Shown here one piece after another: positions 34,580 through 46,685 of a stretch of DNA of 64,000 bases. The notes under the pieces are model-generated. The model searched no databases. It saw nothing but the letters and a program-made list of their open reading frames with translations, and was not told the DNA's origin. The translations under genes were made by a program, and so were the position numbers. Numbering within the stretch: position 1 is the first letter of the stretch; the number at the start of each line of letters is the position of its first letter. The stretch is taken from positions 29,433,044 to 29,497,043 of the forward strand of contig OY759273.1 in the NCBI GenBank assembly GCA_963662155.1, read 5' to 3'. Origin of the DNA: Lamellibrachia columna (Eukaryota; Annelida; Polychaeta; Sabellida; Siboglinidae).

Positions 34580-35396
34580 GTTCGCTTACCTAACTGTGTA
34601 TCGTGGCTTTTAGCAAACTCGAGCTGTTTTATTCTGGGGTTAACTTCAGATGGATAAATTACCGGGTTCATGACCTGGAATTCGTGCGAAAAACGCATCA
34701 ATATAAGGCAACGTGCATGCACGACACCATCATCATTGGCGATCCCTCGGAAGGGTCGATCATGGTTCCTGTGGTGAATCAAGAGCCCGATTTGTGACCT
34801 GCAAATTTTACAGCAGTGGTTGCAGAAAGAGAGGCTTGGTTTTAGTTATTCTCCTTGTCCTTTATCCTGTGTCGTATCTCTGCCTCATTCAGTAGGCGGA
34901 CTGTCTCGAAGTAGGCCGTTGTCTGGTGGGTTGTGCGGTGTGGACAGTCGGCGGTCTGGTCCCCCCCCCTCATACAGGTTGTAATGTAGATGTGGCCTTT
35001 CTTAGGACGGTTTGCGTTGTTTTCTCTGGCCGCCAGGGGTCCTCTGGTCATGCCCATGCAGCTGAGAATAGAGGACCTATCGTGGGAGGCGGGAGACGCC
35101 CCTGCGAAAGGTAAAATTATGTTGAAATCAATCTGTGCACGATTACGTTCTCGGTTCAACGCGACAGTTGTGCACAGGCTATGACTGGGATGGGAGAGTG
35201 GCGATACAGTGGACAACTTTGCAGACATCTCGATCTTTTTGTTCGTCCTTTCAAAGCGAAAAAGATCATGTTCATCACCTTCGTCCAGGGGCGCTACTGT
35301 GTTGGTGTCAATATATATATTCTCATGTGTCTGGTAAGCCTAATCCGCGCCCGGAATGGTCTTCCACGAATAGGGCAAGACACCGTAGATGATGTA
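34580..35396. other. Overlapping short frames, no gene assigned
   Basis: Several overlapping frames on both strands are less AT-rich than average, but none has a recognisable motif or splice context I could defend. If the E-box/CRE cluster is a promoter, an unrecognised first exon could lie here. Confidence 0.3.
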
Positions 35397-35505
35397 AATG
35401 GCAGGTCCTGTCTGGGTAGAGGTGTTGATGATGTTGATGATGTAGATGATGCAGATGATGTAGATGGCAGGTCCTGTCTGGGTAGAGGTGTTGATGGCTC
35501 GTGAT
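35397..35505. repeat. GATGTTGATGATGTAGAT-type repeat
   Basis: Two copies of GGCAGGTCCTGTCTGGGTAG AGGTGTTGATG are separated by imperfect GATGAT units. Reads as Asp-Asp-Val repeats in one frame. Low-complexity expansion. Confidence 0.8.
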
Positions 35506-35559
35506 TTCCTCTTCTCGCTTTTCTTTTAGTTTCAGTAGTCGGATTGCGCTCGAAGAAGC

Positions 35560-36060
35560 AGCACCATTGTTAATCTTGCTGCACTACGCTGATTGATCTT
35601 GTGTTAGCCTTGAGAGAGACCTTTAGTGTGTGTGCATCATTTTCTTTTTGTCTACCGCGATAGCGTGTCCCGAATTTGAGCTCACCATACATTGTATTTT
35701 TTGGCAGAGCTTTGTCTGGCATTCTGGTGACTTGGCCAATCCATTTCAGCTGAGACTGCTGGAGCATGGTGTAGGTGCTTGGCATGTCTGCCCGTGTAAA
35801 CACCTCAGTGAGTGGCCGAGCTTCTTTGCATGACGCTGGTAAACTGTCCACGTCTCGCTCGCATATATTAGTCTTGGTATGACGACTGATCTATAGACGT
35901 TCAGTTTTGCCCAAATACTTACTCCTCTACGTTCCTAGACTGGTACACGAAGTCTGTCAAAAGCCTCACTATCTTTGGCAATGCTGCAGCCATCTTGTCG
36001 TCCATGCGAGAGGAAGCTGCCGACGTAGGCGAATATATTATCAATACTGTGATAGGGAAA
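35560..36060 (-). mobile_element. Old LINE 3' fragment (reverse transcriptase C-terminal region)
   Basis: Minus-strand frames give, in order, a GSFLSHG-like block, SEAFDRLRVPV, WAKLNVYRSVVIPRLIYASE (35860-35930) with TWT, then MPSTYTMLQQSQLKWIGQVT and RMPDKALPKNTMYGELKFG (35640-35780). These match the conserved end of a widespread LINE protein (YASETWT ... LRWAGHV.RMPD.RLPK...YGEL). At least two frameshifts and one stop show it is dead. It differs in family from the CR1-like copies at 26 and 42 kb. Confidence 0.75.
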
Positions 36061-36095
36061 CGCGCGTCGTCGCTCTCCTGGTTTGTCCGGATGTG

Positions 36096-36183
36096 CAGTG
36101 GGAACAGTGGGAACAGTGGGAACAGTGGGAACAGTGGGAACAGTGGGAACAGTGGGAACAGTGGGAACAGTGGGAACAGTGGA
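36096..36183. repeat. 9-bp minisatellite (CAGTGGGAA), about 10 copies
   Basis: Nearly perfect 9-bp units. All plus-strand frames stay open (Asn-Ser-Gly, Gly-Thr-Val or Glu-Gln-Trp repeats). It lies in the proposed intron, about 640 bases before exon 2. Confidence 0.95.
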
Positions 36184-36819
36184 CTCTGGCTATGTGCAAT
36201 ATGTTGTGACTTGGTCAGATTGTTCCGTACATCCGATGTTCGTTACATCCATCCACATGCCATTAATCATAAAACAGAGCTGGGCAGAACGGCGACTTCG
36301 AAGTTATGTATCTCAAGTGGTCGTTCCTTATACACCAGTATTCTGTTTTGCGAGAGGACACTGTAGTTATTATTTTCTTGGAAAACATCACCCAATGCAG
36401 GAATCTAACACTTCCCACAGGAATTCCCGTGAAGGATAATCTTCCCGTTTGGTTCAGTCATGCATGACGTCTCTTTTAACCAATCGTATTGCGGCTAAAT
36501 GAATTGAGACAGCATGATTGGTTGACATTTTTTGACATGTCATTAGGAATAGCGCATTTAATATGAATATATAAAAATCAATGCCAAAATGCTTTCCCGT
36601 GTGTGTGACATTGGGATATATGACAAATGACGCTCGTAAGATTATAGAAAACGACACGATTGACATTGACGAAAAAGAATGCAGAATGTCGGGCGGGAAT
36701 CGCATGTTTTCTCATTAGTCTATGTTCCAGCTTACAGCTGATGCATAAGCTGCCGTCTGCCTATAAAATACGTTTGTTATAAAATTAACTGACGCGTCGC
36801 TGCATATAATTCTTTACAG

Positions 36820-38004
36820 AGAGACGCATCGTTCGTCGAGCAGAACGAGTTTGTTGACCACAGCGCCACACGACAGACTGTGTCTGAACCAGGTTCAAAA
36901 TCAGGCGACACTAATTCGCTATCGCGTGATTGGGGCGACATCTTGAGAGGGCGACGCAGCCCGCTCTTCCGCCACCCTCGCCGCCGACGGGTCGAGTCGG
37001 CCGGGCAGAACAAAACGCTGTTCCATGGGGACAGCGGAGCCAACAAACTCACGATGACGACTGACGCGAAACAACAGCGGGTGATCCTCGGTAACGTGCC
37101 CAAATACCGCCAGGACGACGAAGGAGGCGGCGGTGAGTTGCAGGTGATGCCCTTTCCCGGGATGCTAATCCAGGCGTTCTCGGCCGTCGATCTCAACCCG
37201 GATCTGGCGGTGAAGACTCCGACGAGAGCGACGTCGTTTCGGGCTGCTTCAACGTCGAAGAAGCTCGGCGTGTCGCGTGCTAAATACGCCGGATCGGTTG
37301 CCGGCGCAAAGCTGCCCAAAGTGTCCGGCTTGAAGCGACCCCATGCCGCGAAACCCCGCTTGGCTCCCGGTGAGACGGCAGGAGTGTCATCACGTGACCG
37401 GAAGTCGGTAATAGGCGTCAAACAAAAACTAAAATGCTGTGCCGCCAGCGCGGCGAACCGGAATTCGGCAGTCGTTTTAAATGGCGTTTATCGTATCAGC
37501 CGGAAATCGGAGAAACACAAACTGGAAGTCAGTGATTTAAAGGGGGACATGCTTAAAGGACGGACATCAAAACAACGCCAGAGGCGGCAGCAAACATCGT
37601 CAAAGCGTGAACAGAACAGAACTTCAATTTCCACATCGAAACCATTGAGGAGAACTTCTTTCCTGTCCGGCGGGCGACCGGGCATATCACCGATAGCCGA
37701 CCTTAAAAAGAACCACGAAACGCACGCGCATGCGCCGTCGCTGCCGCGCCTCAACGCAGTGACGATGATTAAGTCTGCGTTGAAGAAGACGGACCGCCCG
37801 GCAGCACCACGCAAGAGTGTGCAGTTCGGAGCGGAATACATTCGGGAAGTGACTAAAATCGAATACATTTCGGACGACTATGAAGACGACGACGCATCGA
37901 CTACGGTGACAGAACTATCGGACTTCTCCACGGAAAGTATCACCACCGGAAGTGACGACAGCGAAGAGAGCGACTACAGCAATGATAGTGAGTGGCGACT
38001 ATAG
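36820..38004 (+). CDS. Exon 2 (terminal) of unrecognised two-exon gene; basic protein with acidic tail
   Basis: Opens after the acceptor TTCTTTACAG (36810-36819) in phase 0 with RDASFVEQNEFVDHS and runs 394 codons to TAG at 38002-38004. With exon 1 the protein has 452 residues. It is Arg/Lys/Ser-rich and largely disordered in appearance, with no signal peptide or membrane segment. Near the C-terminus, SALKK precedes RKSVQFG (389-395) and YIREVTKIEYI. This resembles 'LK...R(K)xVxF....V.E' segments used for PP1 docking (RVxF motif KSVQF). The last 40 residues are acidic, Ser/Asp/Glu-rich with likely CK2-type sites (TGSDDSEESD). GC-rich codon usage contrasts with its flanks. An AATAAA at 38473 may end the transcript. 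Function unknown; a PP1-interacting or nuclear scaffold protein is a hypothesis only. Confidence 0.65.
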   Translation, partial: RDASFVEQNEFVDHSATRQTVSEPGSKSGDTNSLSRDWGDILRGRRSPLFRHPRRRRVESAGQNKTLFHGDSGANKLTMTTDAKQQRVILGNVPKYRQDDEGGGGELQVMPFPGMLIQAFSAVDLNPDLAVKTPTRATSFRAASTSKKLGVSRAKYAGSVAGAKLPKVSGLKRPHAAKPRLAPGETAGVSSRDRKSVIGVKQKLKCCAASAANRNSAVVLNGVYRISRKSEKHKLEVSDLKGDMLKGRTSKQRQRRQQTSSKREQNRTSISTSKPLRRTSFLSGGRPGISPIADLKKNHETHAHAPSLPRLNAVTMIKSALKKTDRPAAPRKSVQFGAEYIREVTKIEYISDDYEDDDASTTVTELSDFSTESITTGSDDSEESDYSNDSEWRL

Positions 38005-39704
38005 TTCCATGGACTCAACGAAAACGACTGATTTTGATGTTGGGTATATTGGTAATTGTGTCAATGTTGGCACAGGGTTTTGACAATTCACTGGAATTTC
38101 ATAGAAAGGCAAACTAATATGCCTGCGATTTAACATGCCCGCAGTTCAGTCAAGCAAAGCCCACGGGGCTCAATCACTATCAATCAATCTCCATCAATCA
38201 CCATCGTCCCCGGAATTTGGTGATACTTACATATACAATTATGCTTTAGTCTCACTGAAGGGCTTACAATTTTATTGTAAAAAATGTAGATTCACGGAAC
38301 CCTTTGACAGCAATTGTCCCCCACTGAAAGCAAAACATATATTGATATAATATAAATAATAATAATATTGTCTATCTCATGTATAGGGTTGGAGGGAATT
38401 TATAAACTGTTGCTCCATTCTTGACATTTGTCACCCCTACCGTAATTAATTAATGCTGCATTTAGACTTGCAAATAAACGTGGCTCATCACCGGTGACGT
38501 CGCGGTGTTTATATTAGGCATCGTTATTTTATTAAAGTGTCATATTTACTTTAAATCATATCATGTAAACGCACAGAGTACGATAGGTTTATTGTAAGAT
38601 CATGTTATATAATATATTAAACTACCCGTTTTGTAACATATTCACTGTTCAGTTGTATTTTATTGAACCACGAGTGTTTTAATATAATTTCACTGTTATA
38701 TCTTTATGAATATCGGCCCTGTCGATAATTTCCAAAACCTGTGGATCACGTCATGGCCATAAGTATGCTTCATTAATGCACATTTGGGCGGTGAATGTGT
38801 TAGAGTAAATTGCAGCTCTTTCAGACAACGTAAACGCCAAGCTTGGTGAGAAATCCTTCGGAATTTAATACCCCGTGATTAGACCACATTTTCAAGATTA
38901 TAGTCTACATTGAAAGCACTTTGACTTACGGTTAATGTTGGCTTAGGGTACTCCTTCCACAATCACTCTTCGCGACCCCGGCTCGAGGTCAGCGGCGACA
39001 GGGCGTCATCTACCATCCTCACATCGCGACAAGCTGTAGGTCTACCGCAGGTCGTGCTATGTTACGTCGTACCTCTGATAGTAAGAAGATTCGAACCCCG
39101 GTTTTCTCGATTTACGGCCCCATGTTCAAAACGATGAGCAACCGAGCTCAAGTCACGACTGTCTTCCTACAAGTCATGGGATTTCCCCGCTGAGTTAGCG
39201 CCAAGATTGACATTAAGTTCTCTGTTATAGATGCGGTATCAGTTTGTGTATTTATTTTACATCCATTTAGGCCGTATTCGTGATCTCTTCTGCTGTAACC
39301 TCGCCGCAAATAAATCTCACATAAACACTGCCGAGAGTTAGGCTTTGCTGAGCATACATTCCTGCTCGCTGCATGTCGGTCGCCTGGGTCTTCATGCCGG
39401 CCGAGTCGTTGTTTGTTGACGTTATGCTGACGTAAAAGGCCAACAAGTCTGGTCACGGTCGATCGATCCAGCCAGGTCACAGTTCATGCGCAAACTTGCG
39501 CCGGGGTGGTGTTGATACAAATTGGTTTCTGATGTAGACCCCTATTTGTCCCGAAAATACTTGCCTTTTTACTCTGGGCTTTTATGCTTTATAAATCACA
39601 GTGATATCCAAGATGTATTCTGCTTCAACTTACCACAGTTCACTCAGCTGTATAAATGAGTCGACTTGGTACTAGAATGAACAGGTCTGAATGGGGATGA
39701 CGTG
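38005..39704. other. 3' flank and intergenic DNA
   Basis: Apart from the candidate polyadenylation signal AATAAA near 38473, nothing was recognised. A minus-strand frame at 39148-39480 has no motif. Confidence 0.4.
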
Positions 39705-39757
39705 TAAATAGCTTTGAGCGGTCCCACGGACTGGATACAGCGCTATATAAAAAGTAC
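39705..39757 (+). repeat. SINE 3'-tail fragment
   Basis: GTAAATAGCTTTGAGCGGTC followed by ACAGCGCTATATAAAAAGTA has the classic form of an invertebrate SINE tail (TAAAGCGCTTTGAGC ... GCGCTATATAA). No A/B-box head was detected upstream. Confidence 0.5.
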
Positions 39758-39899
39758 CTTTACAGTGACACGCGGATATGTTAGGAGGAACAATTGTAAA
39801 GACGGTGAAGTGATGTATCGATGGGATCGTGAGGTCGTTGACTGGCTTGCATAAACCTATATTTATCTGCCCGGCGCTGCTCGATCGATACAAACTTCA

Positions 39900-40240
39900 T
39901 GTGTGGACTCTGTGCTACATGAGCTAGACTGGCCAACCCTCCAGACCCGTAGGACGAAAGCTCAGCTCAGCATACTGTTCAAATATCACGCAGGAACCAT
40001 CTCCATCACATCTGAGTACCCGTCCACACTATCCAGTCCACGCAGAACATACACAAGGAAGACCCATGACATCGGATATGACATTTCCTACCATCGTACC
40101 CAGTACAAGAATTAAAAACCGCCGAATGGAACAGCCTACCCCAAGAACTGGTGTCTCCAACCACCCTGGACTCTTTCAAGCTCTGGCTTCAGCCCCACCT
40201 CTAAACCCTAAAATACCACCCTCACCCCCCCACCGCTTTC
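39900..40240 (+). mobile_element. LINE 3' end, jockey/CR1-type, frameshifted
   Basis: The frame DSVLHELDWPTLQTRRTKAQ ... LSSPRRTYTRKTHD is the C-terminal domain of a LINE protein (xLxxLxWxxLxxRRxKxxLxxL). After a frame change near 40113 it continues TAEWNSLPQELVSPTTLDSF and KLWLQPHL to a stop, matching the usual 'IxxWNxLP..v..a.sL..Fk..L' ending. 5'-truncated and broken. A (GAA)n tract at 40297-40395 lies downstream. Confidence 0.75.
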
Positions 40241-40296
40241 TACATCTCCCTATCCCACTAAGTAGTACCCAATCGCAATATTACAGTTACAATGAT

Positions 40297-40395
40297 AAGA
40301 AGCAGAAGAAGAACAAGAAGCAGAAGAAGAAGAAGTAGAAGAAGCAGAAACAGAAGAATCAGAACAAGAAGAAGAAACAGAAGAAGACGAAAGAG
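40297..40395. repeat. (GAA)n-rich tract
   Basis: Imperfect GAA/CAGAAG units on the plus strand, possibly the degenerate tail of the LINE fragment upstream. The Leu-rich minus-strand frame is an artefact. Confidence 0.85.
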
Positions 40396-40406
40396 CTGAT
40401 CGTCAC

Positions 40407-40468
40407 CTGTAACTGTAAGGTAAAACCTGTAAGGTAACACCTGTAAGGTAACACCTGTAAGGTAACAT
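40407..40468. repeat. 14-bp tandem repeat (ACCTGTAAGGTAAC), about 4 copies
   Basis: Copies follow directly after the GAA tract. Each contains a GTAAG splice-donor-like word, without evidence of use. Confidence 0.85.
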
Positions 40469-40469
40469 C

Positions 40470-41874
40470 TTTACTTCTGCTCACGCTAACTGTATAAAAG
40501 GTGATGCGGCCTTAGCGCATCAACTACACCATGCCTTGGACGTCACACGTTTTATGACCCAGTGGTATACGAAGATGTGACGACTAGCACACCTCTGTGT
40601 TACCCCGTAGTCTCTCACTAACTGTGGTAGTTGATCGGCATTATCTCAGGAGGACTACTTCTTGAATTCGTTACCGGACCTATTCATCTAACGAGAGAAG
40701 GTTGCAGCCATGAACACAGTAGATTTACGCAATGGTTTCTATGTTCACCGTGTAAACAAAGTCGAGGAATACCATTGCAAGCCTGGTGGCGCTTACAGAC
40801 AGCATGCCAAATATTTGGTGTTTGTAAACAACACATTAAACTGAGTTACGACCTTTTACTTAGTTCCCGCGATGGTGTACAATTCCCTCGGCTTGCCTCA
40901 TATGGGAAATATATTTTGTTTGACCCAGTATTAGCTAATAACCGTGATCACTGTTATGGATTATACGGCGCGGGTCCAGACTCAAACGTCAACCAACGGC
41001 TTAGTATGAATAATGTACACACTGCAAAAAGCAAATTATTCTATTCATCGCTTCGCATGTGCTATTTGTACACCACTGAGCCGTGTCTGCGGTAGGTACG
41101 CTTCACGAGTTTGTGATCTTAACAAAAGACTAGCGATAGCCGTATGCCACAATACGTCGAGTTTGTGTTTGCTGAGAACATATAGAACGACGAACTTGCC
41201 GAGGTTTTTAACAGAGAACCCGAGGGGTAGGCACTCAATTTTAGGTTAGCAAATTACAAATCACACTTACTGGGTAATCAAGGGTAGGGTATATTTTGAC
41301 ATTTAAAAACGCGTTTGGATGATAAAAGAATATACGAGAGATTCCATTAACACATGAATCAAATATGCTAGATAATTAATCTATATCGTGGAACAATACA
41401 TATTTTACACGTTAAAGAGTACATATTTACGGAGGCCATAGTGATCGATACTATTTAGCAAGTCATACAAAGCGTGATATGGAACAATATCGTGAGCGCG
41501 GCACAACAGCGGCTGTTCCTCGGCTGACAATATCCCTGGCGACATCTAGCGATCAACAAATCGTCAGGGACAAATGCCTCCTACATAAATCAACGGCATA
41601 TTATATTACGTAAGGAAAAAATACCCTGACCAGTATACGTTCTATTGTGTTTAAAATTACTACGTTTAGGTCCTGGCCTAAGTCTAAGACTAGCGGAGTT
41701 CATTTCACATGGGAAGTTTTTTCCCCAAGTACAAGCTATTTTTATACTTAACGCTGTCTCTGACTTAATACAATGATCGCGTGCGTGCGTGCGTGCGTGC
41801 GTGCGTGAGTGCGTGCCCTGTCCGTGTGGCGCACGCATGGATATAACAAATGTAGCACAATGATTGCACACTAC
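40470..41874. other. Non-coding, one unsupported ORF
   Basis: A 154-codon plus-strand frame (40631-41095) starts at a non-ATG codon and shows no motif, so it is left unannotated. A (GTGC)n tract occurs at 41780-41815. Confidence 0.35.
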
Positions 41875-43281
41875 ATTTAACAAGATGTAACAAGATTGCC
41901 ATTCCAAACAACAAGTTCCAGATGGCAAGTGGACAATGAAGCCTTTGGCTTATCGATAGTCCAACAATGTTCTCATCTATGTGTATCCCACCCTTATCAA
42001 ATATGTCAATTCTATTTTTAAACATATTCACACTACTAGCATTAACACAATCATTTGGCAGTTTGTTCCATTCATTTATCACCCTCTGTGAGAAAGAGTC
42101 CAACCTACACTGCTCCTTAACTAATGCTGCTTTGTGTCCTCTTGTTCTACTGCCTTCTTTAAGTTTGAAGAACATATTCATATCAACATCCTCATAACCG
42201 TTCACTATTTTAAATACTTCTATTTGGTCTCCTCTTAGTCTCCTGGTCTCTAGTGTTGTCAAACCACATTGTAATAAGTGACTTTCGTAACTAAGGTCTC
42301 TCAATTCTGGAATCATTTTGGTTGCTCTTCGTTGTATTCTTTCTAGCTTGTCTGTGTCCTTTTTACGATACGGCCTCCATGCTTGAATACAATATTCAAA
42401 ATGTGGTCGAACTATTGCTTTGTACAGTGGTACAATCAGCTGTTTCTCCTTATACATGATAGTTCTCCTAATTAGCCCTAGAATTTGATTTCCTTTCGAA
42501 GCAGCAATCCCATATTGCTCTGAAACGTTCATGTCAGCACTAAATGTTACTCCCAAGTCCTTTTCTTGTGTGGTTCTACCTAGTACATCATCCCCCATTT
42601 TATATTCTTTGTCCATGTTTCCATGTCCTATGTGTATGCAGTTACACTTCCTCAAATTGAATAACATTTGCCATTTTTCTGACCATTTAACTAGTTTATC
42701 TAGATTATCCTGTAAACTCTGTTTATCTGTGACATTAGTAACCTAATTTATCTAGATCATCCTGTAAACTTTGTTTATCTGTATCATTTGTAACCTTTCT
42801 GAATACTTTTGTGTCATCTGCAAATTTTAGTACTTTGCTAGATATGTCATCTTCTAGATCATTTATATATATTAAAAACAGTATAGGGCCTAATACTGAT
42901 CCCTGTGGTACCCCACTCAAAAGCGATTTCCAGTTTGAAATCTCACTGTCTACCATTACTCTCTGTCTTCTGTGTGTAAGCCACTTTTCTATCCAGTTGA
43001 TTACATCATTACCTATACCATGGGCTTTTAGTTTAAATATCAATCTTTGGTGTGGCACTTTATCGAAAGCTTTCTGAAAATCTAAGTAGACAACATCTAC
43101 TGGTGACCCGTCATCTACCCACTTTGTAATTTCTTCAAAAAAACATAAGAGATTGGTTAGACATGACCTTGCTTTTAGGAACCCATGTTGAGATGTATTT
43201 ATTAAATTATGTTTTACAAGGAATTCCACCATGTGGTCTCTAATTAATGTTTCGAGTAATTTACATACAACTGATGTTTAA
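41875..43281 (-). mobile_element. CR1-like LINE copy, 5'-truncated and frameshifted
   Basis: Colinear with 27388-28757 of the long copy in reverse orientation. The reverse transcriptase part (motif A YLDFQKAFDKV, GVPQGSVLGP, FADD) runs 43232-42735 and stops at DDLDKLGY. The frame resumes from 42667 (MLFNLRKCNCIHIG) down to about 41960. The break is caused by a tandem duplication of about 52 bp (42680-42790). A short deletion also removes a few codons near 'QCRLD.SFSQRV'. The 3' end carries two decamers, CTTGTTACAT and CTTGTTAAAT (41875-41894, minus strand). The 5' end at 43281 is a clean truncation inside the reverse transcriptase. Confidence 0.93.
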
Positions 43282-44369
43282 AGAAATAAATATATTGTGA
43301 AACACATTTAAACAAAATGAACAAGACAAATACACTTATTCTCTGGCAAAAAAAGAGTTAATTTCCATTATCATCTCCTTCAAAGAAATACATTTTATTT
43401 GTTAGCACTGTACAAAGCCGTTACCCGCGTGTTTAATACGCCCACAAAGCAGACAGCGAATGCTCGTACTATTCTGTGGCAGACAACCAGGTAACTGCCG
43501 ACAACAAAGGTTCGATATCTGTTACATTTTACAATGCAACTATCTACTCACAACAACGCAAGAAGCCTTTTATTTACACATGACAAACAAGTCGTGCAGT
43601 TTCGTCAATGCAACTACTAAACCAGGTAGTTGAAAACACTCCTCAACAAATGCGACACTAAAATTTTAAATACTTCTATTGTGACAAGGAACATAAAAAC
43701 AAAGTCACCTATCCTGCAGATCTATTGCATCAGCGTGTTTGCATCATTGTTGATATCAAAGGATTTTGCTTTAAACCTGTTTGACACTCAACCTATATGT
43801 TTTCCCTCAACATTAATATTAATGCTCCGATTTTGTCCAACAACCAGAAACCTGGCAATAATTATCTTGACAGGTTTGTGGATGAAAATTTGCTAAAGAC
43901 AAGCTCAGATCACTGCATTACAATGAGATCATTTGTAAATAAGCATGGTATAACATTATTAGGTACGTTTATATACTGTTTAATGACATCATATTATGTC
44001 GAAAATTTGTGTCTGTCAAATAGTACAATTGTCCAGTTTGCCAAGCCCAAGTACTATATTGGACTGAATCCGATACCATAATCACTAATTCGGAATATCA
44101 AAAACACTTTGATGTGGTCAACTTGCCCATCAAATTTCAACAGTTTAAAAAAACGTAGTTATTAATGGGTCGTTAAGGCAACAACACTCATAGTAGCGCA
44201 CACTTTTGTAACACTGATATCTTGACAGCTTCCATCTGGTATAATTTACAACCAGTATAGCAATAAAGGACAATCTAACAGTTTCATGCACGACCACAAT
44301 CATGCATGTTAACGCACACCTGCCACACTGTTCAGATTTCCTGAATTCAATAAGGACATTTCAGAGGAA
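43282..44369. other. Non-coding, nothing recognised
   Basis: AT-rich DNA with short open frames only. Confidence 0.4.
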
Positions 44370-44660
44370 TTTGGCTGTATACCATTTTCAAATTTTTTTG
44401 AAATGGAATAAAATCATGATAAAATACATATTTTCTTGTGTTTATCAGACAAGTATAAAACCTAAAATATTTTTGACGCTAGGCAGATTTCAGGCAAAAC
44501 GCAGCGATGTTGTTTGATATATTTTGTAGCCCGACAGATGGCAACGCTCAATTGGAATACGAATGATGTGGACAAGGTAACCAATACAAAATGTTATAAG
44601 CATTTTTATGACTCTATTTCAAGTAAAAAATACGGATTTCAACCAAAAAATGTGGCAGGT
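44370..44660. repeat. Dispersed repeat family B, copy 1
   Basis: Diverged match in the same orientation to 53540-53935. Shared blocks are AAATCATGATAA, a TATTTTTGACGCTAGGCAGA-like block, a CTCAATTGGAAT-type block, and AAATGTGGCAGGTC at the end. No coding capacity. Confidence 0.6.
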
Positions 44661-44702
44661 CTGATAACGTCAAGTACAAAACATCCCCTGAAGACGAGCA
44701 GC

Positions 44703-44722
44703 GGGGGGATGGGGGGAGGGGG
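44703..44722 (+). other. G-rich tract, G-quadruplex-capable
   Basis: Runs of 6, 6 and 5 G separated by AT and A. Enough G-triplets for an intramolecular quadruplex. No gene context. From here to 45083 nothing else was recognised. Confidence 0.6.
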
Positions 44723-45086
44723 AGCAGCAAGCGAAACAGCAATGTGTACAGAAAACACGTATAAAAATACACCAAGATTCTGTTCACCTCATATACACAC
44801 GTAAATATATCTACATAAGTGTAACCCATTATGCAACACCAGCCCAGTGAGCATAAATTAACATGTTTGGTATATGGTTGAAAAGATGTCTTTTCGTTCA
44901 CCAAGTTCTTCCCAATGTTGGTCACTGGGAATTATGTGGACTCGAGATTAAACAAAACAGATATTTCAACATTTACAGGCATATTTAACTGAAATATAAA
45001 CAGTTAAAAGCTGGAAGTTTAATTTCCTCATAACCTCATAACCTTTACATACATATACATCTATACACACATATATAATACATTTA

Positions 45087-45212
45087 TTATGTATGTATGT
45101 ATGTATGCATATATATATATATGTATATATATATATGTACATATATATATATATACATACATATATATATATATATCTATATATAAAGAATATATATGCA
45201 TACATGTGTGCA

Positions 45213-45287
<75 letters not shown>

Positions 45288-45330
45288 CATAATTATGTGT
45301 ATATGTATATAGATATATACACACATTCAT
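45087..45330. repeat. TATG/TA/CATA compound microsatellite
   Basis: TATG units, TA runs and CATA units alternate with several inverted arrangements. The Tyr/Ile-rich frames on both strands are artefacts. Confidence 0.95.
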
Positions 45331-46685
45331 ATTCATAGCAACAGACATATCAAAATGTGCAATAAATGCCTCGACTTATTGACAAATATAAGGGTGCTGG
45401 CTAAATGAATACATTCACAGGCTTTACATAATTTAGTTTTATGCATGTTTTAGATAATAAAAGACACAAGTTAGACATTACACAAAACCCGAGGCATCAG
45501 TTATATACAAACATTCCGATGGCAAAAAGAAAGATGTGACAGGTAGAAATGTGGATTTTGACATGTATAAATTATATTTTTACTTATTTAATATTTATTT
45601 TTTACTAACTGCTCTCAGGTCGAGGTAAAACAAATTGCTTAGAATGATTTATTGCCGCATAGCACTGAATAAATAGTCTCATAGTGCAAGACAGTGCAAG
45701 GTATGCGTTCATAGTGCTACCAGAGGTAGCCATGACAAACTACTGAAGACATGATTTTACTTATTATTCTGAATATTAACGTGATGTTTTCTCTATGACA
45801 TAATAAATGTTTCTTAATTTTTGCTCACATCAAATAATGCAAATATGGAAAATGTATTAATACTTCTTGAAAGGATTACAAGTCCAATAGGCTATGTTCG
45901 TATAGTCGGTAGAACTGTAGTAAAGCTAGTGTCCTCAATCACAGCAACTGCGGCTGCTGCAGATGATACATGACAATATACAAAGAGAGGCTCAGAACAA
46001 AACAACACTTCACGGAAGCATTCTCCTGCCTCGATTATGACATAAATAAAACAACGACAACACATTTCACATTGGCCTCTTCTCATTCATCTACTGCTAT
46101 TTTAAAGGTTCCAAGTTTGGTGGTTTTTATCGTAACATTATATTCTATAGTATCAACTATATTTATTCCAACATCTTCACCATCGAAATTTGCTTAATGC
46201 ACCAAAATGTGTTAATATAATTTGGCCAATATCTGTTTATGCATAACGACCTTGCTGTTCAGCTTGCAATGTTACCATAATATTCCAGTCGAAATATTCA
46301 AATTAAACATATAATGGTGAAATAATATTGAACATTTTTTGATTAATTAAAACAGATTTTTACGGTCAAAATGTTAGAACATAAATAGTTTATACTTTAC
46401 AACATAATTTTACAATAAAAACAATCAGACTTTCTCTTTAAACCCTGATATAACGACCAAGGCCTCCTTGAGACAGTCTGTATAGCAGAATGTATCCAAG
46501 AAATACCAGGAAGTGGACGTGCCGGCCTTCCAGGAAGTGCCTTCACACTTCTAGGATATGTTTGGCAAGAGTTTGGCACCATTCCTGCAGCATTTCTAGG
46601 CACCACAGCACAACAGAGTTTCTTTGCTGTAAACAACACTCGACGGTTTGTGTCCATGAGAATTTCATCGAACCCCGCCTGTTTC
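45331..46685. other. 3' flank of the kinase gene
   Basis: Contains the presumed 3' UTR of the kinase (minus strand). A minus-strand AATAAA is present near 46156-46166 and could be the polyadenylation signal. No other gene was recognised. Confidence 0.4.

Noticed and set aside
34842..35228. 128-codon minus-strand frame and overlapping plus-strand frames
   Set aside because: Several phases are open at once in a moderately GC-rich patch; no motif or splice evidence favours any of them.
37488..37868. 126-codon minus-strand frame
   Set aside because: Antisense shadow of exon 2 of the two-exon gene; the plus strand has the motif, acceptor and stop.
40631..41095. 154-codon plus-strand frame
   Set aside because: Non-ATG start, no recognisable motif, no splice context and AT-rich composition like its flanks; kept only as unsupported.
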